Shown here in pieces: positions 9,657 through 17,416 of a DNA stretch of 50,960 nt (positions within the stretch are counted from its first letter, which is position 1; every line of letters begins with the position of its first letter). This DNA comes from an uncultured Burkholderiales bacterium (GTDB lineage: Bacteria; Pseudomonadota; Gammaproteobacteria; Burkholderiales; Burkholderiaceae_C): assembly GCA_903949285.1 (NCBI GenBank), contig CAJAYT010000085.1, positions 1 through 50,960 of the forward strand, read 5' to 3'. Below the pieces are notes generated by a model, which saw only the letters and a program-made list of their open reading frames with translations, had not been told where the DNA came from and did not search any database. Position numbers and translations under genes: made by a program.

Positions 9657-10544
9657 TTAGGGGTAAAGTTCTAACCACTGCTCGCTCCAAAATGCGAGAG
9701 CCTCAGAGACGCTTGAACTTTGCTTTTGCAGCCCAAGTGTTTGTGCCGCGGTGTTCAAACACTCTAGGGGATGATTTGTGTTGGCAGGGGCTGCGCCGTT
9801 TTGTTTTGAGAGCTTCTCACCATTGGGTCCCAGCAAGAGCTGAGTGTGCAAATACTTTGGCAGCGGGTAGCCGAGTGCTTTTTGCAGTTGAATTTGTCTG
9901 GCTGTATTGTCCACTAAATCCGCGCCACGAACAATGTGAGTGATTTTGCTCTGTGCGTCGTCAACCACAACGCTCAGTTGGTAGGCCCATACGCAGTCTG
10001 AACGCTTGATGATAAAGTCACCCACCTCGGCGCTGACATCTTGGTGTTGGAGGCCCAGCCTTCTGTCCTCCCAAACAAGTGAACCCGGCGTGACCTTGAA
10101 GCGCCAAGCAGCGCCCTGAATTCTGAGATCTTCATGGTCTTTGAACTCAAGCGATCTGCAAGTTCCTGGATAAATTTTCCTTTGGTGTCGCCTCAGTTGG
10201 CCCCCATTGCCAAGTATTTCACTGAGTATTTTTGCTCTCGAGCAGTAACAGGGGTAGGTTAGATTTAATTCTTTGAGTGTTTCAAAAGCAGATTCATATT
10301 CGCGCACTCTCTTAGACTGCCACTGCACAGGCTCGGTGCTGAGGAGTTGGCACTCACTGAGTTGTTGGAGGATCAATTGATCTATGCCTTTGACGCAGCG
10401 GTCTTGGTCCAGATCCTCGATTCGAACGAGCCAAGTACCTTGGTGGGCCTTTGCATCCAACCAACTTGCCAAAGCAGCTACCATGGAGCCGGCGTGCAAA
10501 GGTCCAGTAGGTGAGGGTGCAAATCTTCCAATATATCCACTCAT
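9657..10544 (-). CDS. gluQ: Glutamyl-Q tRNA(Asp) synthetase
   Basis: A 295-residue truncated GlnRS/GluRS catalytic domain lacking an anticodon-binding domain. It has the HIGH-like region RFAPSPTGPLHAGSMVAAL at the N-terminus and a KLSKQNG (KMSKS-like) loop. Cys residues in YPCYCSR and YPGTCR match the family's zinc site. The enzyme attaches glutamate to the queuosine base of tRNA(Asp) rather than to a tRNA 3' end. Pairing with trmB suggests a tRNA-modification operon. Also annotated as yadB. Confidence 0.95.
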   Translation of the reverse strand: MSGYIGRFAPSPTGPLHAGSMVAALASWLDAKAHQGTWLVRIEDLDQDRCVKGIDQLILQQLSECQLLSTEPVQWQSKRVREYESAFETLKELNLTYPCYCSRAKILSEILGNGGQLRRHQRKIYPGTCRSLEFKDHEDLRIQGAAWRFKVTPGSLVWEDRRLGLQHQDVSAEVGDFIIKRSDCVWAYQLSVVVDDAQSKITHIVRGADLVDNTARQIQLQKALGYPLPKYLHTQLLLGPNGEKLSKQNGAAPANTNHPLECLNTAAQTLGLQKQSSSVSEALAFWSEQWLELYP

Positions 10545-10712
10545 GAACGGGACCTGGTATGCGTATCAGTCGCAATCTTTGAAGTCAAAAATTTTGTAAC
10601 TATTACTCTAAATCCTCTAATACGCCCCTGAGGGTGTGTGTAAATTAGACGAGACAAAGAGCAGCTGTGTAGCTGTGGATTATCGCAGGCACAGGCTCAA
10701 ACTAAGCGCAAA

Positions 10713-11798
10713 CTAAGCGCAAACCAAAAGAGCAAGGGAGAGGCCACTGATGAATGCGTCCTCCACGCGGTGCCCAAGGTGCCAGTCCCCGCATGTTCCA
10801 ATATGAGCCTCTTGAGCCCACAAGCAGTTTTGTCCCAGAGGTGTCAAAGTCTTTGCATATCTCCACCTGTGAACAGCGCTATGGCTTGGCTCAACTCTAA
10901 TTCCTGTTAACTCTGCAAAGGCGCGCAGTAATTTGGCTTTAACTCTTTCTGGATCGTCCTCAAGGTGTTCGTTGGACCATTGAGGACCTGCTTGAACAGT
11001 CCAGCGTTCGATATGACTCTTACCGGGTTTGGAGGACTCTCTGGCAACCCATGCAATCCGGTGGTGCGTGCTTTTAGCCGCATTCCACTGAGGACCGAAA
11101 TGAGTCAGCCCTTGCTGGCTCGCTTGGGGGTAGGCAACCATGAGTGTCCAACAAGGCTCAGTCACCACAAGATCAACTTGTTGTTTGATGGCTTGAATAG
11201 AGGACGTTAATCCTGGGTCAATGAGTTTTTGCAGCATCGAGCGCTCAAGCAAAGCACTGCACTGTATGTTGGGTACGGCAATTAAAACGCTGTCAAAACC
11301 CTCAAATTCTTTTGAGCTCTCTCCTTGCTGGGTATGAAGGGTCCAAGTTCTGGCGGCAGGTATTTTTTCGCTTGACTCTAAACGAGTAACTTCCGTGGAG
11401 TAGTGCACAGCGTTCAAATCAACCAACGGCTGTGCCCAGTGTTTAACCAACGCGTTCATGGCAGGGACCGCAACGTAATGCTTTTCCCGGGCTGGCAGCG
11501 GCGCCTCAATGACTCGTCCCAACTCATCCAAGACTCGAACAGCGTTAACGCTCCAGGGTCTACAAATATCTTCGGTGCCTGGGACTTCCTTGATTGCTTT
11601 TTCAAACCGGGGGTCTCTAATGGTGAAGTATTGAACCCCGTGATCAAAACTGCCCCATGAGGATTCACGGGTAGACATTCTCCCGCCAGCGCCTCTACTT
11701 TTTTCAAATACGGTGACCGAATGTCCTGCTTTTAAAAGCGTCCTTGCTGCGGTAATGCCCGCCATACCAGCGCCAATGATCGCAATTTTTTTTAACAT
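10713..11798 (-). CDS. Renalase-like FAD-dependent oxidoreductase
   Basis: A 361-residue flavoprotein. The N-terminal dinucleotide motif is IAIIGAGMAGITAARTL, followed by the GAGGRMSTR segment that binds FAD in amine oxidase/renalase-like proteins (COG3380 type). C-terminal CGDWHLGHRVEDAFISG is the expected second FAD-contact block. The physiological substrate of bacterial members is not firmly known; some oxidise off-pathway dihydro-NAD(P) isomers. The end of the gene carries a tandem copy of about ten bases (AAACTAAGCGC on the + strand) that duplicates the stop-codon region. The 168-base gap to gluQ shows no strong signal. Confidence 0.85.
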   Translation of the reverse strand: MLKKIAIIGAGMAGITAARTLLKAGHSVTVFEKSRGAGGRMSTRESSWGSFDHGVQYFTIRDPRFEKAIKEVPGTEDICRPWSVNAVRVLDELGRVIEAPLPAREKHYVAVPAMNALVKHWAQPLVDLNAVHYSTEVTRLESSEKIPAARTWTLHTQQGESSKEFEGFDSVLIAVPNIQCSALLERSMLQKLIDPGLTSSIQAIKQQVDLVVTEPCWTLMVAYPQASQQGLTHFGPQWNAAKSTHHRIAWVARESSKPGKSHIERWTVQAGPQWSNEHLEDDPERVKAKLLRAFAELTGIRVEPSHSAVHRWRYAKTLTPLGQNCLWAQEAHIGTCGDWHLGHRVEDAFISGLSLALLVCA

Positions 11799-11980
11799 AT
11801 TAGCCCTCGGTTTTAGGTCGATAAAGAAGATGATACATCAAGGACCTGAGGCAAAAAAAGTGCTGATTTTTCAGGACTGTTGCGAGATTCATTTTGTGAC
11901 GCGCTTTAGGCTTTAAGTCAAATATATTTGAGATGGCTTGGGGTTAGGTCCCTTTTTTAGGCACCCCCCCCAAGCCCCCT

Positions 11981-12007
11981 GAGCTCCCCGAGCTCCCCGA
12001 GCTCCCG
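11981..12007. repeat. Three tandem 9-bp repeats
   Basis: GAGCTCCCC occurs at 11981-11989 and 11990-11998 and as GAGCTCCCG at 11999-12007. Each unit contains the palindrome GAGCTC. A C-rich stretch precedes it. Confidence 0.9.
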
Positions 12008-12144
12008 CTCTACCTTAAGTCCTGCCGCCTCTGCGGGTTAATGCTGTTGCAAATAAAATGTAGGCTTGGTTCAAATAAATTGAAAAGCGCAGTGTCCCTT
12101 TTACCTTTTGCCTATTGATTTGGATAACTTCATCCCTATATTAA

Positions 12145-12181
12145 GCAATGTGTAAGCGATGACGTCAGGGATAAACATTGC
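12145..12181. promoter_or_regulatory. Nested inverted repeat, possible operator of the pirin gene
   Basis: GCAATGT (12145-12151) and ACATTGC (12175-12181) are perfect inverted repeats. At almost exactly the same centre lies the 8-bp palindrome TGACGTCA (12160-12167). The dyad is 58 bases before the pirin start, a usual place for a repressor or activator site. The binding protein is unknown. Confidence 0.45.
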
Positions 12182-12238
12182 CTTTGTGCCATCACATTTG
12201 ATCTAAACATAGACTTTTTAAGAAGAAGGACAGTTTCA

Positions 12239-12940
12239 ATGATTAGACTTAGAAAGTCAGAGGAAAGAGGACACGCTGATCACGGTTGGTTGGTCTCCAA
12301 ACACAGTTTTTCTTTCGCAGGATATTACGACCCGCAATTCATGGGTTGGGGTAACCTTAGAGTGATCAATGAAGACAAAATCCTACCTGGTAAGGGTTTT
12401 GGTACCCATGGACACAAAGACATGGAGATTATCAGCTATGTCATGTCGGGGGAGTTAGCACACAAAGACAGCATGGGTAATGTGAAAGGCATTCCACCGG
12501 GTGATATTCAAAGAATGAGCGCCGGAAGCGGCGTCATGCATAGCGAATTTAATCACGCTCCCAACAATACAACTCATTTTTTTCAGATCTGGATAGAGCC
12601 CAATGTCACTGGCATAGAGCCCAGCTATGAGCAAAAGACGGTTGCAGCAATAGCCAAGCAAGGCCAATTCGAGTTGATTGCAGGCCCTGTGGGGGGCGCT
12701 AATGCCGTCAAAATCCATGCTGACGCAAGTTTGTATGTGGGTGAATTTAACGCTGGGCAGAGCGCAAAGTTTGAGCTTGCCCCAAACAGAAGGGCTTATG
12801 TGCATTTGATTAAGGGCACTTTGCAAGTTAACGCCAATGAGCTAGAGCCAGGCGACGCGCTTTTAATTGAGTCCGAGTCCCAATTGACCTTTAGTCATGG
12901 TCAGGGAGCTGAAGTGTTTTTATTTGAATTGGCTCAGTAA
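12239..12940 (+). CDS. Pirin family protein (bicupin)
   Basis: A 233-residue pirin with N- and C-terminal cupin halves. The metal ligands match the family: His57 and His59 in GTHGHKDME, and His101 and Glu103 in VMHSEF. Bacterial relatives such as YhhW have quercetinase activity, and others act as redox-responsive partners. Substrate here is unassigned. The start ATG at 12239 has AGAAGGA about ten bases upstream and gives the typical MIRLRKSEERGHADHGWL N-terminus. It is followed 49 bases later by a flavodoxin-fold quinone reductase in the same direction, fitting a quinone/redox-stress pair. Confidence 0.93.
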   Translation: MIRLRKSEERGHADHGWLVSKHSFSFAGYYDPQFMGWGNLRVINEDKILPGKGFGTHGHKDMEIISYVMSGELAHKDSMGNVKGIPPGDIQRMSAGSGVMHSEFNHAPNNTTHFFQIWIEPNVTGIEPSYEQKTVAAIAKQGQFELIAGPVGGANAVKIHADASLYVGEFNAGQSAKFELAPNRRAYVHLIKGTLQVNANELEPGDALLIESESQLTFSHGQGAEVFLFELAQ

Positions 12941-12989
12941 TTCTGAGTCAGCAATTGATCTTATTTATTTTTTAATGAGGAGTATTTAG

Positions 12990-13523
12990 ATGTCAAAAGT
13001 TATCGTTGTCTATCATTCAGGCTATGGACATACAGAGCGGGTTGCTGATTTTGTTGCCCAAGGCGCAAAAGCACAAAAAGTAGTAATTGATGCTGACGGC
13101 AATGTGGACGAGGCAGGTTGGCAAGCTTTGAACGGCGCGGACGCCATCATCTTTGGATCACCTACTTATATGGGAATGGTGTCTTGGCAATTTAAAAAGT
13201 TTGCGGACGCAACTTCTAAGCAGTGGTTCTCAAGCGCTTGGAAGGACAAGGTAGCGGGTGGTTTTACGATCTCCGCTAGCCCAAGCGGCGATAAGTTATC
13301 CACCATTCAGTACTTCATCACATTGTCCATGCAACAGGGCATGATCTGGGTGGGCCAGCCCAGTATGAACGACGGGACTGTGAACCGCCTTGGATCCAAC
13401 TCAGGTGTAATGGCACAGGTTGGGCCGACAAGCCCTGCTGCCGACATTCCACAAGGAGATTTGGATACGGCTAAGGCCTACGGTGCACGCGTTGCGGAGA
13501 TTACAGCAAAACTCCGTGCTTAA
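12990..13523 (+). CDS. WrbA-like flavodoxin-family protein, putative NAD(P)H:quinone oxidoreductase
   Basis: A 177-residue flavodoxin fold. The FMN phosphate loop is YHSGYGHTERVADF at residues 8-21. IIFGSPTYMGMVSWQFKKF is the second FMN-contact loop (GSPTYxG) of the WrbA/NAD(P)H-dependent FMN reductase group. It is a little shorter than E. coli WrbA (198). Members reduce quinones by two electrons and protect against oxidative stress. The ribosome site GAGGAG lies nine bases before the ATG. Its position after pirin and before a large hairpin suggests a two-gene operon. Confidence 0.88.
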   Translation: MSKVIVVYHSGYGHTERVADFVAQGAKAQKVVIDADGNVDEAGWQALNGADAIIFGSPTYMGMVSWQFKKFADATSKQWFSSAWKDKVAGGFTISASPSGDKLSTIQYFITLSMQQGMIWVGQPSMNDGTVNRLGSNSGVMAQVGPTSPAADIPQGDLDTAKAYGARVAEITAKLRA

Positions 13524-13555
13524 GCACCAAAAAGCTTAACTAGCAATTGAATTCT

Positions 13556-13595
13556 TAGGGGGTGCTTGGGCGGCTTTCGCCCAACTGCCCCCTAG
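13556..13595 (+). terminator. Large two-tier hairpin after the flavodoxin gene
   Basis: An outer arm TAGGGGG (13556-13562) pairs with CCCCCTA near 13588-13594. An inner arm TTGGGCG (13566-13572) pairs with CGCCCAA (13578-13584). Only a weak T-run follows, so it could be a terminator or an mRNA 3'-end stabiliser. Confidence 0.6.
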
Positions 13596-13668
13596 CTATT
13601 TGCACTGCCAGCCAAAACGAACTAAACTCTCATTACCCGTGTCCACACAACATTTTGAGGTCTAGCCG

Positions 13669-13872
13669 ATGAATTTCAATTCTGACGAACTATTGCACGC
13701 CGCTGTACTCAGGGAGATGGAGCGGGGCGAGCGCAGGGACGGTTTATGGGCGCAGGCACTATCAGCCAGCAATTTAGATAAGAATAAAGCCACTGCCAAA
13801 TACATTGAACTAAGGGTTCAGTCGATGAAAGATGATATGAAAAAATTCATCAAAGGAAGCATCAAAATTTAG
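13669..13872 (+). CDS. Small hypothetical protein (67 aa)
   Basis: I do not recognise the family. The 67-residue product is charged and helical-looking, with an acidic/basic N-terminus (MNFNSDELLHAAVLREMERG) and a Lys-rich end (DDMKKFIKGSIKI). There is no signal peptide, membrane segment or cysteine. A GAGG about 12 bases before the ATG and a strong terminator right after the stop support a real, separately transcribed gene. Similar small cytosolic proteins of unknown role are found in Burkholderiales; a homology search would settle this. Confidence 0.6.
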   Translation: MNFNSDELLHAAVLREMERGERRDGLWAQALSASNLDKNKATAKYIELRVQSMKDDMKKFIKGSIKI

Positions 13873-13894
13873 CCTGCTCAAAATCTAAGAGTAC

Positions 13895-13943
13895 AAAAGA
13901 AACAGCCCGTTGCAACCTAAGGTCGCAACGGGCTGTTTCTTTT
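13895..13943. terminator. Strong bidirectional intrinsic terminator
   Basis: A perfect 19-base inverted repeat: arms at 13895-13913 and 13925-13943, with an 11-base loop. The A-run on one side and T-run on the other let it serve both the + strand small gene (ends 13872) and the convergent - strand secreted-protein gene (ends 13956). Confidence 0.92.
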
Positions 13944-13955
13944 AATTAGACGTGA

Positions 13956-14267
13956 TTATTTCTTGAGTGGTTTTCCACCACTTTTCAAACACTCATCCAT
14001 TGAGTTAAAAGGGGTAAAGTTCTTTGTTTGTTTAAAGCTTGGGCTTGTTTTGTCATGACAAATCCCACTTGCAGTTGCTTTCTTAACTGTTGGGTCAGCA
14101 GCAGGGGCAGCAGCAGCAGCAGCAGCAGCAGGTGCAGCGGCAGCAGGGGCTGCGGGCGCTGCGCTAGCTGGAGCTGGTTTAGCGCCTGGTGCTGGATCGG
14201 CCGCGTGGGCCGCACTTACTAAAACAAACGAGCTTGCAACGAGGAGGGACAGAAATTTACTTTTCAT
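13956..14267 (-). CDS. Small secreted Ala/Pro-rich protein with two-cysteine C-terminal motif
   Basis: A 103-residue exported protein. Residues 1-22 are a clear Sec signal peptide ending SAAHA|AD. Residues 24-60 are an Ala/Pro low-complexity linker, partly encoded by eight tandem GCA triplets on the + strand at 14107-14130. The last 40 residues form a compact motif, ASGICHDKTSPSFKQTKNF and FNSMDECLKSGGKP, with Cys70 and Cys93 able to form a disulfide. Comparable C(x~20)C tails occur in small periplasmic proteins and at the ends of some nuclease-like proteins, but I cannot give a function. Start ATG at 14267. Confidence 0.75.
   Translation of the reverse strand: MKSKFLSLLVASSFVLVSAAHAADPAPGAKPAPASAAPAAPAAAAPAAAAAAAAPAADPTVKKATASGICHDKTSPSFKQTKNFTPFNSMDECLKSGGKPLKK
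14107..14130. repeat. (GCA)8 trinucleotide microsatellite inside a CDS
   Basis: Eight perfect GCA units on the + strand. On the coding (minus) strand they are GCT/TGC-phase codons within the Ala-rich linker, so length change would be in frame. Confidence 0.9.
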
Positions 14268-14316
14268 TAAAAAACTCCATTTAAAAGAAAAAATAGTTAA
14301 ATCAACTTACTCTACT

Positions 14317-14349
14317 AACACTGGTAACACTGGTAACACTGGTAACACT
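14317..14349. repeat. 9-bp tandem repeat, 3.7 copies
   Basis: AACACTGGT is repeated at 14317, 14326 and 14335, with a partial AACACT at 14344. It lies between two secreted-protein genes, in the 5' region of the 14267-13956 gene. Confidence 0.92.
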
Positions 14350-14377
14350 ACTAACTCGACTGAAAGAACTGAATCAA

Positions 14378-14779
14378 TTAATTTCTCCAACCACGGTGCC
14401 AACCGTGTTCAGGGTGATGCCAACCCCAACCAAACTGAGTGTGATAGCTCCATACCCAACCGACTCCAGGCGTCGGGTACTCGGGGGCCACATACACCGC
14501 ACCCGGGGGGACAATTATCGGCGCGGGTTGAACAACGATGGGCGCAACCGGGGTTACGATCTGCTCGGCCATCGTAGGCCCTTTGCTTATCCCTAAGCCT
14601 TGAGGCGGCAGCGCAGGTGCAGGCATTTGGCCCTGATAGCCCCCAACTTGATGCTGAAGGGGGAGGGCTGTGGGTATTGGGTTTTGCGGCAGAACTGGGG
14701 TTTGAATGAGCTGCTGAGCCGGTACCTGCAAGCATACAGAAGTAACCAATAACAAAAATGCGCTAGTGTTACGAATCAT
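14378..14779 (-). CDS. Hypothetical secreted Pro/Gln-rich protein with Trp/Gly/His-rich C-terminus
   Basis: A 133-residue protein with an N-terminal hydrophobic signal (MIRNTSAFLLLVTSVCLQVPAQ). No good lipobox is seen, so it is probably cleaved by signal peptidase I. The middle is Pro-rich (IVVQPAPIIVPPGAVYVAPEYP). The end is unusual: a GVGWVWSYH, FGWGWHHPEHGWHRGW cluster with six Trp and five His in about 28 residues. Such tails are seen in small envelope proteins with YXXW or metal-binding-like repeats. Function is unknown. It shares direction with the smaller secreted protein downstream, separated by a 9-bp tandem repeat. Confidence 0.65.
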   Translation of the reverse strand: MIRNTSAFLLLVTSVCLQVPAQQLIQTPVLPQNPIPTALPLQHQVGGYQGQMPAPALPPQGLGISKGPTMAEQIVTPVAPIVVQPAPIIVPPGAVYVAPEYPTPGVGWVWSYHTQFGWGWHHPEHGWHRGWRN

Positions 14780-14832
14780 CTTGCAAATGGTAAGTTAGGA
14801 CTCTTTAGAACTCATGGGTACAAGAGGGGCCG

Positions 14833-15114
14833 TTACAGTTTTAGTTCCCCGTGTCTAAAGGGGATCCAATTTTTGTGGTCTGGCCTGTATTGCAAACCAT
14901 AGGGATTGGTGAAGAAAACCTTTAACAAAGGGGTCCCACCTTCTTTTGAGGTTTTACTGACGTCTACCAAGCCAGTAGGTAAAAAGACTTTTTCCAAGAC
15001 CTCTTGAGTTGCTGGTTCGTGACCCAAAGAATTCGTGTAATTTTGAGCTTGTTCAGCAATTTTCCAAGCTTCATCAACCATATCGATGTAGCGAACTTGT
15101 GCCGTCTCTGTCAT
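14833..15114 (-). CDS. Hypothetical protein (93 aa)
   Basis: I do not recognise the family. The 93-residue protein is soluble, mixed alpha/beta, without signal peptide or cysteines. It starts METAQVRYIDMVDEAW-like (M-T-E-T-A-Q) and ends with NPYGLQYRPDHKNWIPFRHGEL. AGGAG lies about nine bases before its ATG on the minus strand, supporting translation. It sits 125 bases downstream of argF and could be read from the arginine operon, but an inverted repeat at 15139-15172 lies between them. Confidence 0.6.
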   Translation of the reverse strand: MTETAQVRYIDMVDEAWKIAEQAQNYTNSLGHEPATQEVLEKVFLPTGLVDVSKTSKEGGTPLLKVFFTNPYGLQYRPDHKNWIPFRHGELKL

Positions 15115-15138
15115 ATCGTCAATCTCCTAGACTTTTTG

Positions 15139-15172
15139 CGCAATCAAAATTGGAATCATATATGAGATTGCG
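15139..15172. promoter_or_regulatory. Inverted repeat between argF and the 93-aa gene
   Basis: CGCAATC (15139-15145) and GATTGCG (15166-15172) are perfect inverted repeats around an AT-rich centre containing CATATATG. It may be an operator for the 93-aa gene or a weak terminator for argF. Confidence 0.4.
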
Positions 15173-15239
15173 ATCAAATTTAAAATTTCAATAGAAGGTA
15201 TGATGATTTCAAGCTCACCAAAGTTGCATCCACGGCTCT

Positions 15240-16169
15240 TTAAAGGGATCCCAGGAGTAAATACTCCATTAAAGCCTTTTGGACATGAAGCCTGTTCTCC
15301 GCCTCGTCCCAAACAACGGATTGGGGGCCGTCAATAACCTCAGCCGCAACCTCCTCACCTCTATGGGCGGGTAGGCAGTGCATGAAAAGCGCCTGAGGGT
15401 GCGCCATGGCCATCATCTCTGGTCCCACACACCAATCGTTAAAGGCAACTCTTCTCGTCTCATTTTCTGCCTCAAACCCCATGCTGGTCCAGACATCTGT
15501 CGTAACCAAGTCAGCCCCCTTGCATGCTTGTCGAGGATCATCAAAGACCTTAAAGCTGTGACTTGATGTGAGACCTGCGATAGATTGATCCACCTCATAG
15601 CCGCGAGGGGTACTGATGTGAACTGTAAATCCGAGCAATTCGGCCGCTTGCAGCCAAGTATTAGCCATGTTATTACCGTCACCTACCCAAGAAACAATTT
15701 TCCCTCTTAGGCATGCCAATGGATTGCTGGGGTCACCGCGGTGCTCAATAAAGGTAAACAAATCAGCAAGTATTTGACAGGGGTGGAACTCGTTGGTAAG
15801 TCCATTGATCACTGGGACGCGCGAATGAGCGGCAAAGTTGTTGATCTTGTCTTGACCGTAAGTGCGAATCATCACCAAGTCCACCATTCGGCTGATTACG
15901 CGGGCGCTGTCTTCTATGGGCTCTGATCGACCGAGTTGACTGTCCCCGGTGGTTAAATGAACCACCGAACCGCCAAGCTGATACATCCCTGCCTCAAAAC
16001 TAACACGCGTTCTTGTCGAGGCTTTCTCAAAAATCATGGCCAACGTTCTGTCCACCAAGGGTTGATGGCGCTCATAGGACTTGAATTTGTTTTTGATTAA
16101 CGCCGTTCGTTTGAATAAATATTCGTATTCATCTAGCGTGAAATCAGAAAATTGCAGATAGTGTTTCAA
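15240..16169 (-). CDS. argF: Ornithine carbamoyltransferase
   Basis: A 309-residue enzyme catalysing carbamoyl phosphate + ornithine to citrulline in arginine biosynthesis. The carbamoyl-phosphate site STRTR is at residues 51-55, HPCQ at 129-132, and the ornithine-binding MHCLPAHRGEEV block lies near residue 263. Length matches anabolic OTCases. Its ATG overlaps the end of argD by four bases (16166-16169), so the two are translationally coupled. Confidence 0.97.
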   Translation of the reverse strand: MKHYLQFSDFTLDEYEYLFKRTALIKNKFKSYERHQPLVDRTLAMIFEKASTRTRVSFEAGMYQLGGSVVHLTTGDSQLGRSEPIEDSARVISRMVDLVMIRTYGQDKINNFAAHSRVPVINGLTNEFHPCQILADLFTFIEHRGDPSNPLACLRGKIVSWVGDGNNMANTWLQAAELLGFTVHISTPRGYEVDQSIAGLTSSHSFKVFDDPRQACKGADLVTTDVWTSMGFEAENETRRVAFNDWCVGPEMMAMAHPQALFMHCLPAHRGEEVAAEVIDGPQSVVWDEAENRLHVQKALMEYLLLGSL

Positions 16170-17416
16170 ACGTTTGCCTTTTGCAAAGTTAAATTTTGAG
16201 TGCTAGATCCTTTGAGTGCTGCTTGTTCCTTTAAGAACGTTTGAATGATCGGGACCAAGATGGAGACGACCTCATCAGCCTCAGCAATTGTCATAATCAG
16301 TGGAGGCACCAAACGGATGACAGAGTCAGCGGTTACGCTCAGAAGCAATCCCGCTTCTAGTGCCCGTCCCATAATCACTGAGCAAGGATCGTCTAGTTCA
16401 ATACCAATCATCAAACCAAAAGCACGAATTTCTTTCACGCCCTTTGTGTGGCCAATAGCATTGATCAACGCTTCTTTCAAATGACTTCCTACAGTGGATG
16501 CATTTTCAAGAAGTGAGTCCTCTTCAATGATCCTGATCGTCTCCACCCCAGCACGCATGGCCAGAGGATTCCCCCCAAACGTAGTGCCGTGATTGCCGGG
16601 CTGAAAAATATGCGCAGCTCTTGGCCCTGCAACAACCGCTCCAATGGGTACGCCTGAGCCTAGGCCTTTAGCAAGTGGCATCACATCAGGCTTGATCCCA
16701 GCCCATTGATGGGCAAACCATTTACCCGTCCTGCCCATGCCGCACTGGACTTCGTCAATCATCAGTAACCAATCCTTTTGGTCACAAAGAGATCTGACCT
16801 GTTGGAGGTAATCTTTGTGCATGGGATTGATTCCGCCTTCACCTTGAATGGTCTCAAAAAATACAGCCACCACATTAGGATTGTCTTTGGTTGCAGCTTC
16901 CAAGGCTTTGATATCGTTTAAAGGAACCCGAATAAATCCACCCAATAAAGGCTCAAAGCCTTTTTGTATTTTTGTATTACCCGTTGCACTGAGCGTGGCG
17001 ATGGATCTGCCGTGAAAGGCTTTTTCATAGACAACGATCTGTGGGTTGGAGATTCCTTTGTCGTGTCCAAATTTGCGGGCTAATTTAATGGCCGCTTCGT
17101 TAGCTTCTAAACCGCTTGAACAAAAAAAGGTATTCGTCATCCCCGCTAATTCAGCCAACTTCGCTGCAAGTTTTTCTTGGTCGGGGATATGGTAATAGTT
17201 GCAGCAATGCATCATTTTTGCGACTTGCTCTTGTAATGCGGGTACCAATTTAGGGTGCCCATGCCCGAGCGTGTTGACCGCTATACCTGCGAGCGCATCC
17301 AAATAACTCTTTCCGTTGACATCCCACAGACGAACCCCATGACCGTGGGACATTGCCACTGGCAATCTTCCGTATGTGTTCATCACATGAGGTGAATCTG
17401 CTTTTAGTAAAGACAT
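16166..17416 (-). CDS. argD: Acetylornithine aminotransferase
   Basis: A 416-residue class III PLP aminotransferase. It has the SGLEANEAAIKLARK segment, the DEVQCGMGRTG motif with Asp221 contacting the PLP pyridine nitrogen, and PLAKGLGSG with the Schiff-base Lys250. It converts N-acetylglutamate semialdehyde to N-acetylornithine and may also serve in lysine synthesis as succinyl-DAP aminotransferase. The first gene of the argD-argF pair, with GGAG nine bases before its ATG on the minus strand. C-terminal extension LKGSSTQNLTLQKANV is slightly longer than usual. Confidence 0.96.
   Translation of the reverse strand: MSLLKADSPHVMNTYGRLPVAMSHGHGVRLWDVNGKSYLDALAGIAVNTLGHGHPKLVPALQEQVAKMMHCCNYYHIPDQEKLAAKLAELAGMTNTFFCSSGLEANEAAIKLARKFGHDKGISNPQIVVYEKAFHGRSIATLSATGNTKIQKGFEPLLGGFIRVPLNDIKALEAATKDNPNVVAVFFETIQGEGGINPMHKDYLQQVRSLCDQKDWLLMIDEVQCGMGRTGKWFAHQWAGIKPDVMPLAKGLGSGVPIGAVVAGPRAAHIFQPGNHGTTFGGNPLAMRAGVETIRIIEEDSLLENASTVGSHLKEALINAIGHTKGVKEIRAFGLMIGIELDDPCSVIMGRALEAGLLLSVTADSVIRLVPPLIMTIAEADEVVSILVPIIQTFLKEQAALKGSSTQNLTLQKANV

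Larger units (their letters stand above)
11799..12238. other. 440-base divergent intergenic region (renalase-like / pirin)
   Basis: No gene is supported. It holds a run of Cs, three tandem GAGCTCCC(C/G) 9-mers at 11981-12007, a CCTGCCGCCTCTGCGGG imperfect palindrome just after, and an operator-like dyad at 12145-12181. The last part (12215-12238) contains the AGAAGGA ribosome site of the pirin gene. Promoters for both flanking genes must lie here. Confidence 0.6.

Noticed and set aside
13895..13943. 19-bp inverted repeat considered as an insertion-sequence end or attachment site
   Set aside because: It has A- and T-runs on its flanks between two convergent genes and no transposase or target duplication, so it is a bidirectional terminator.
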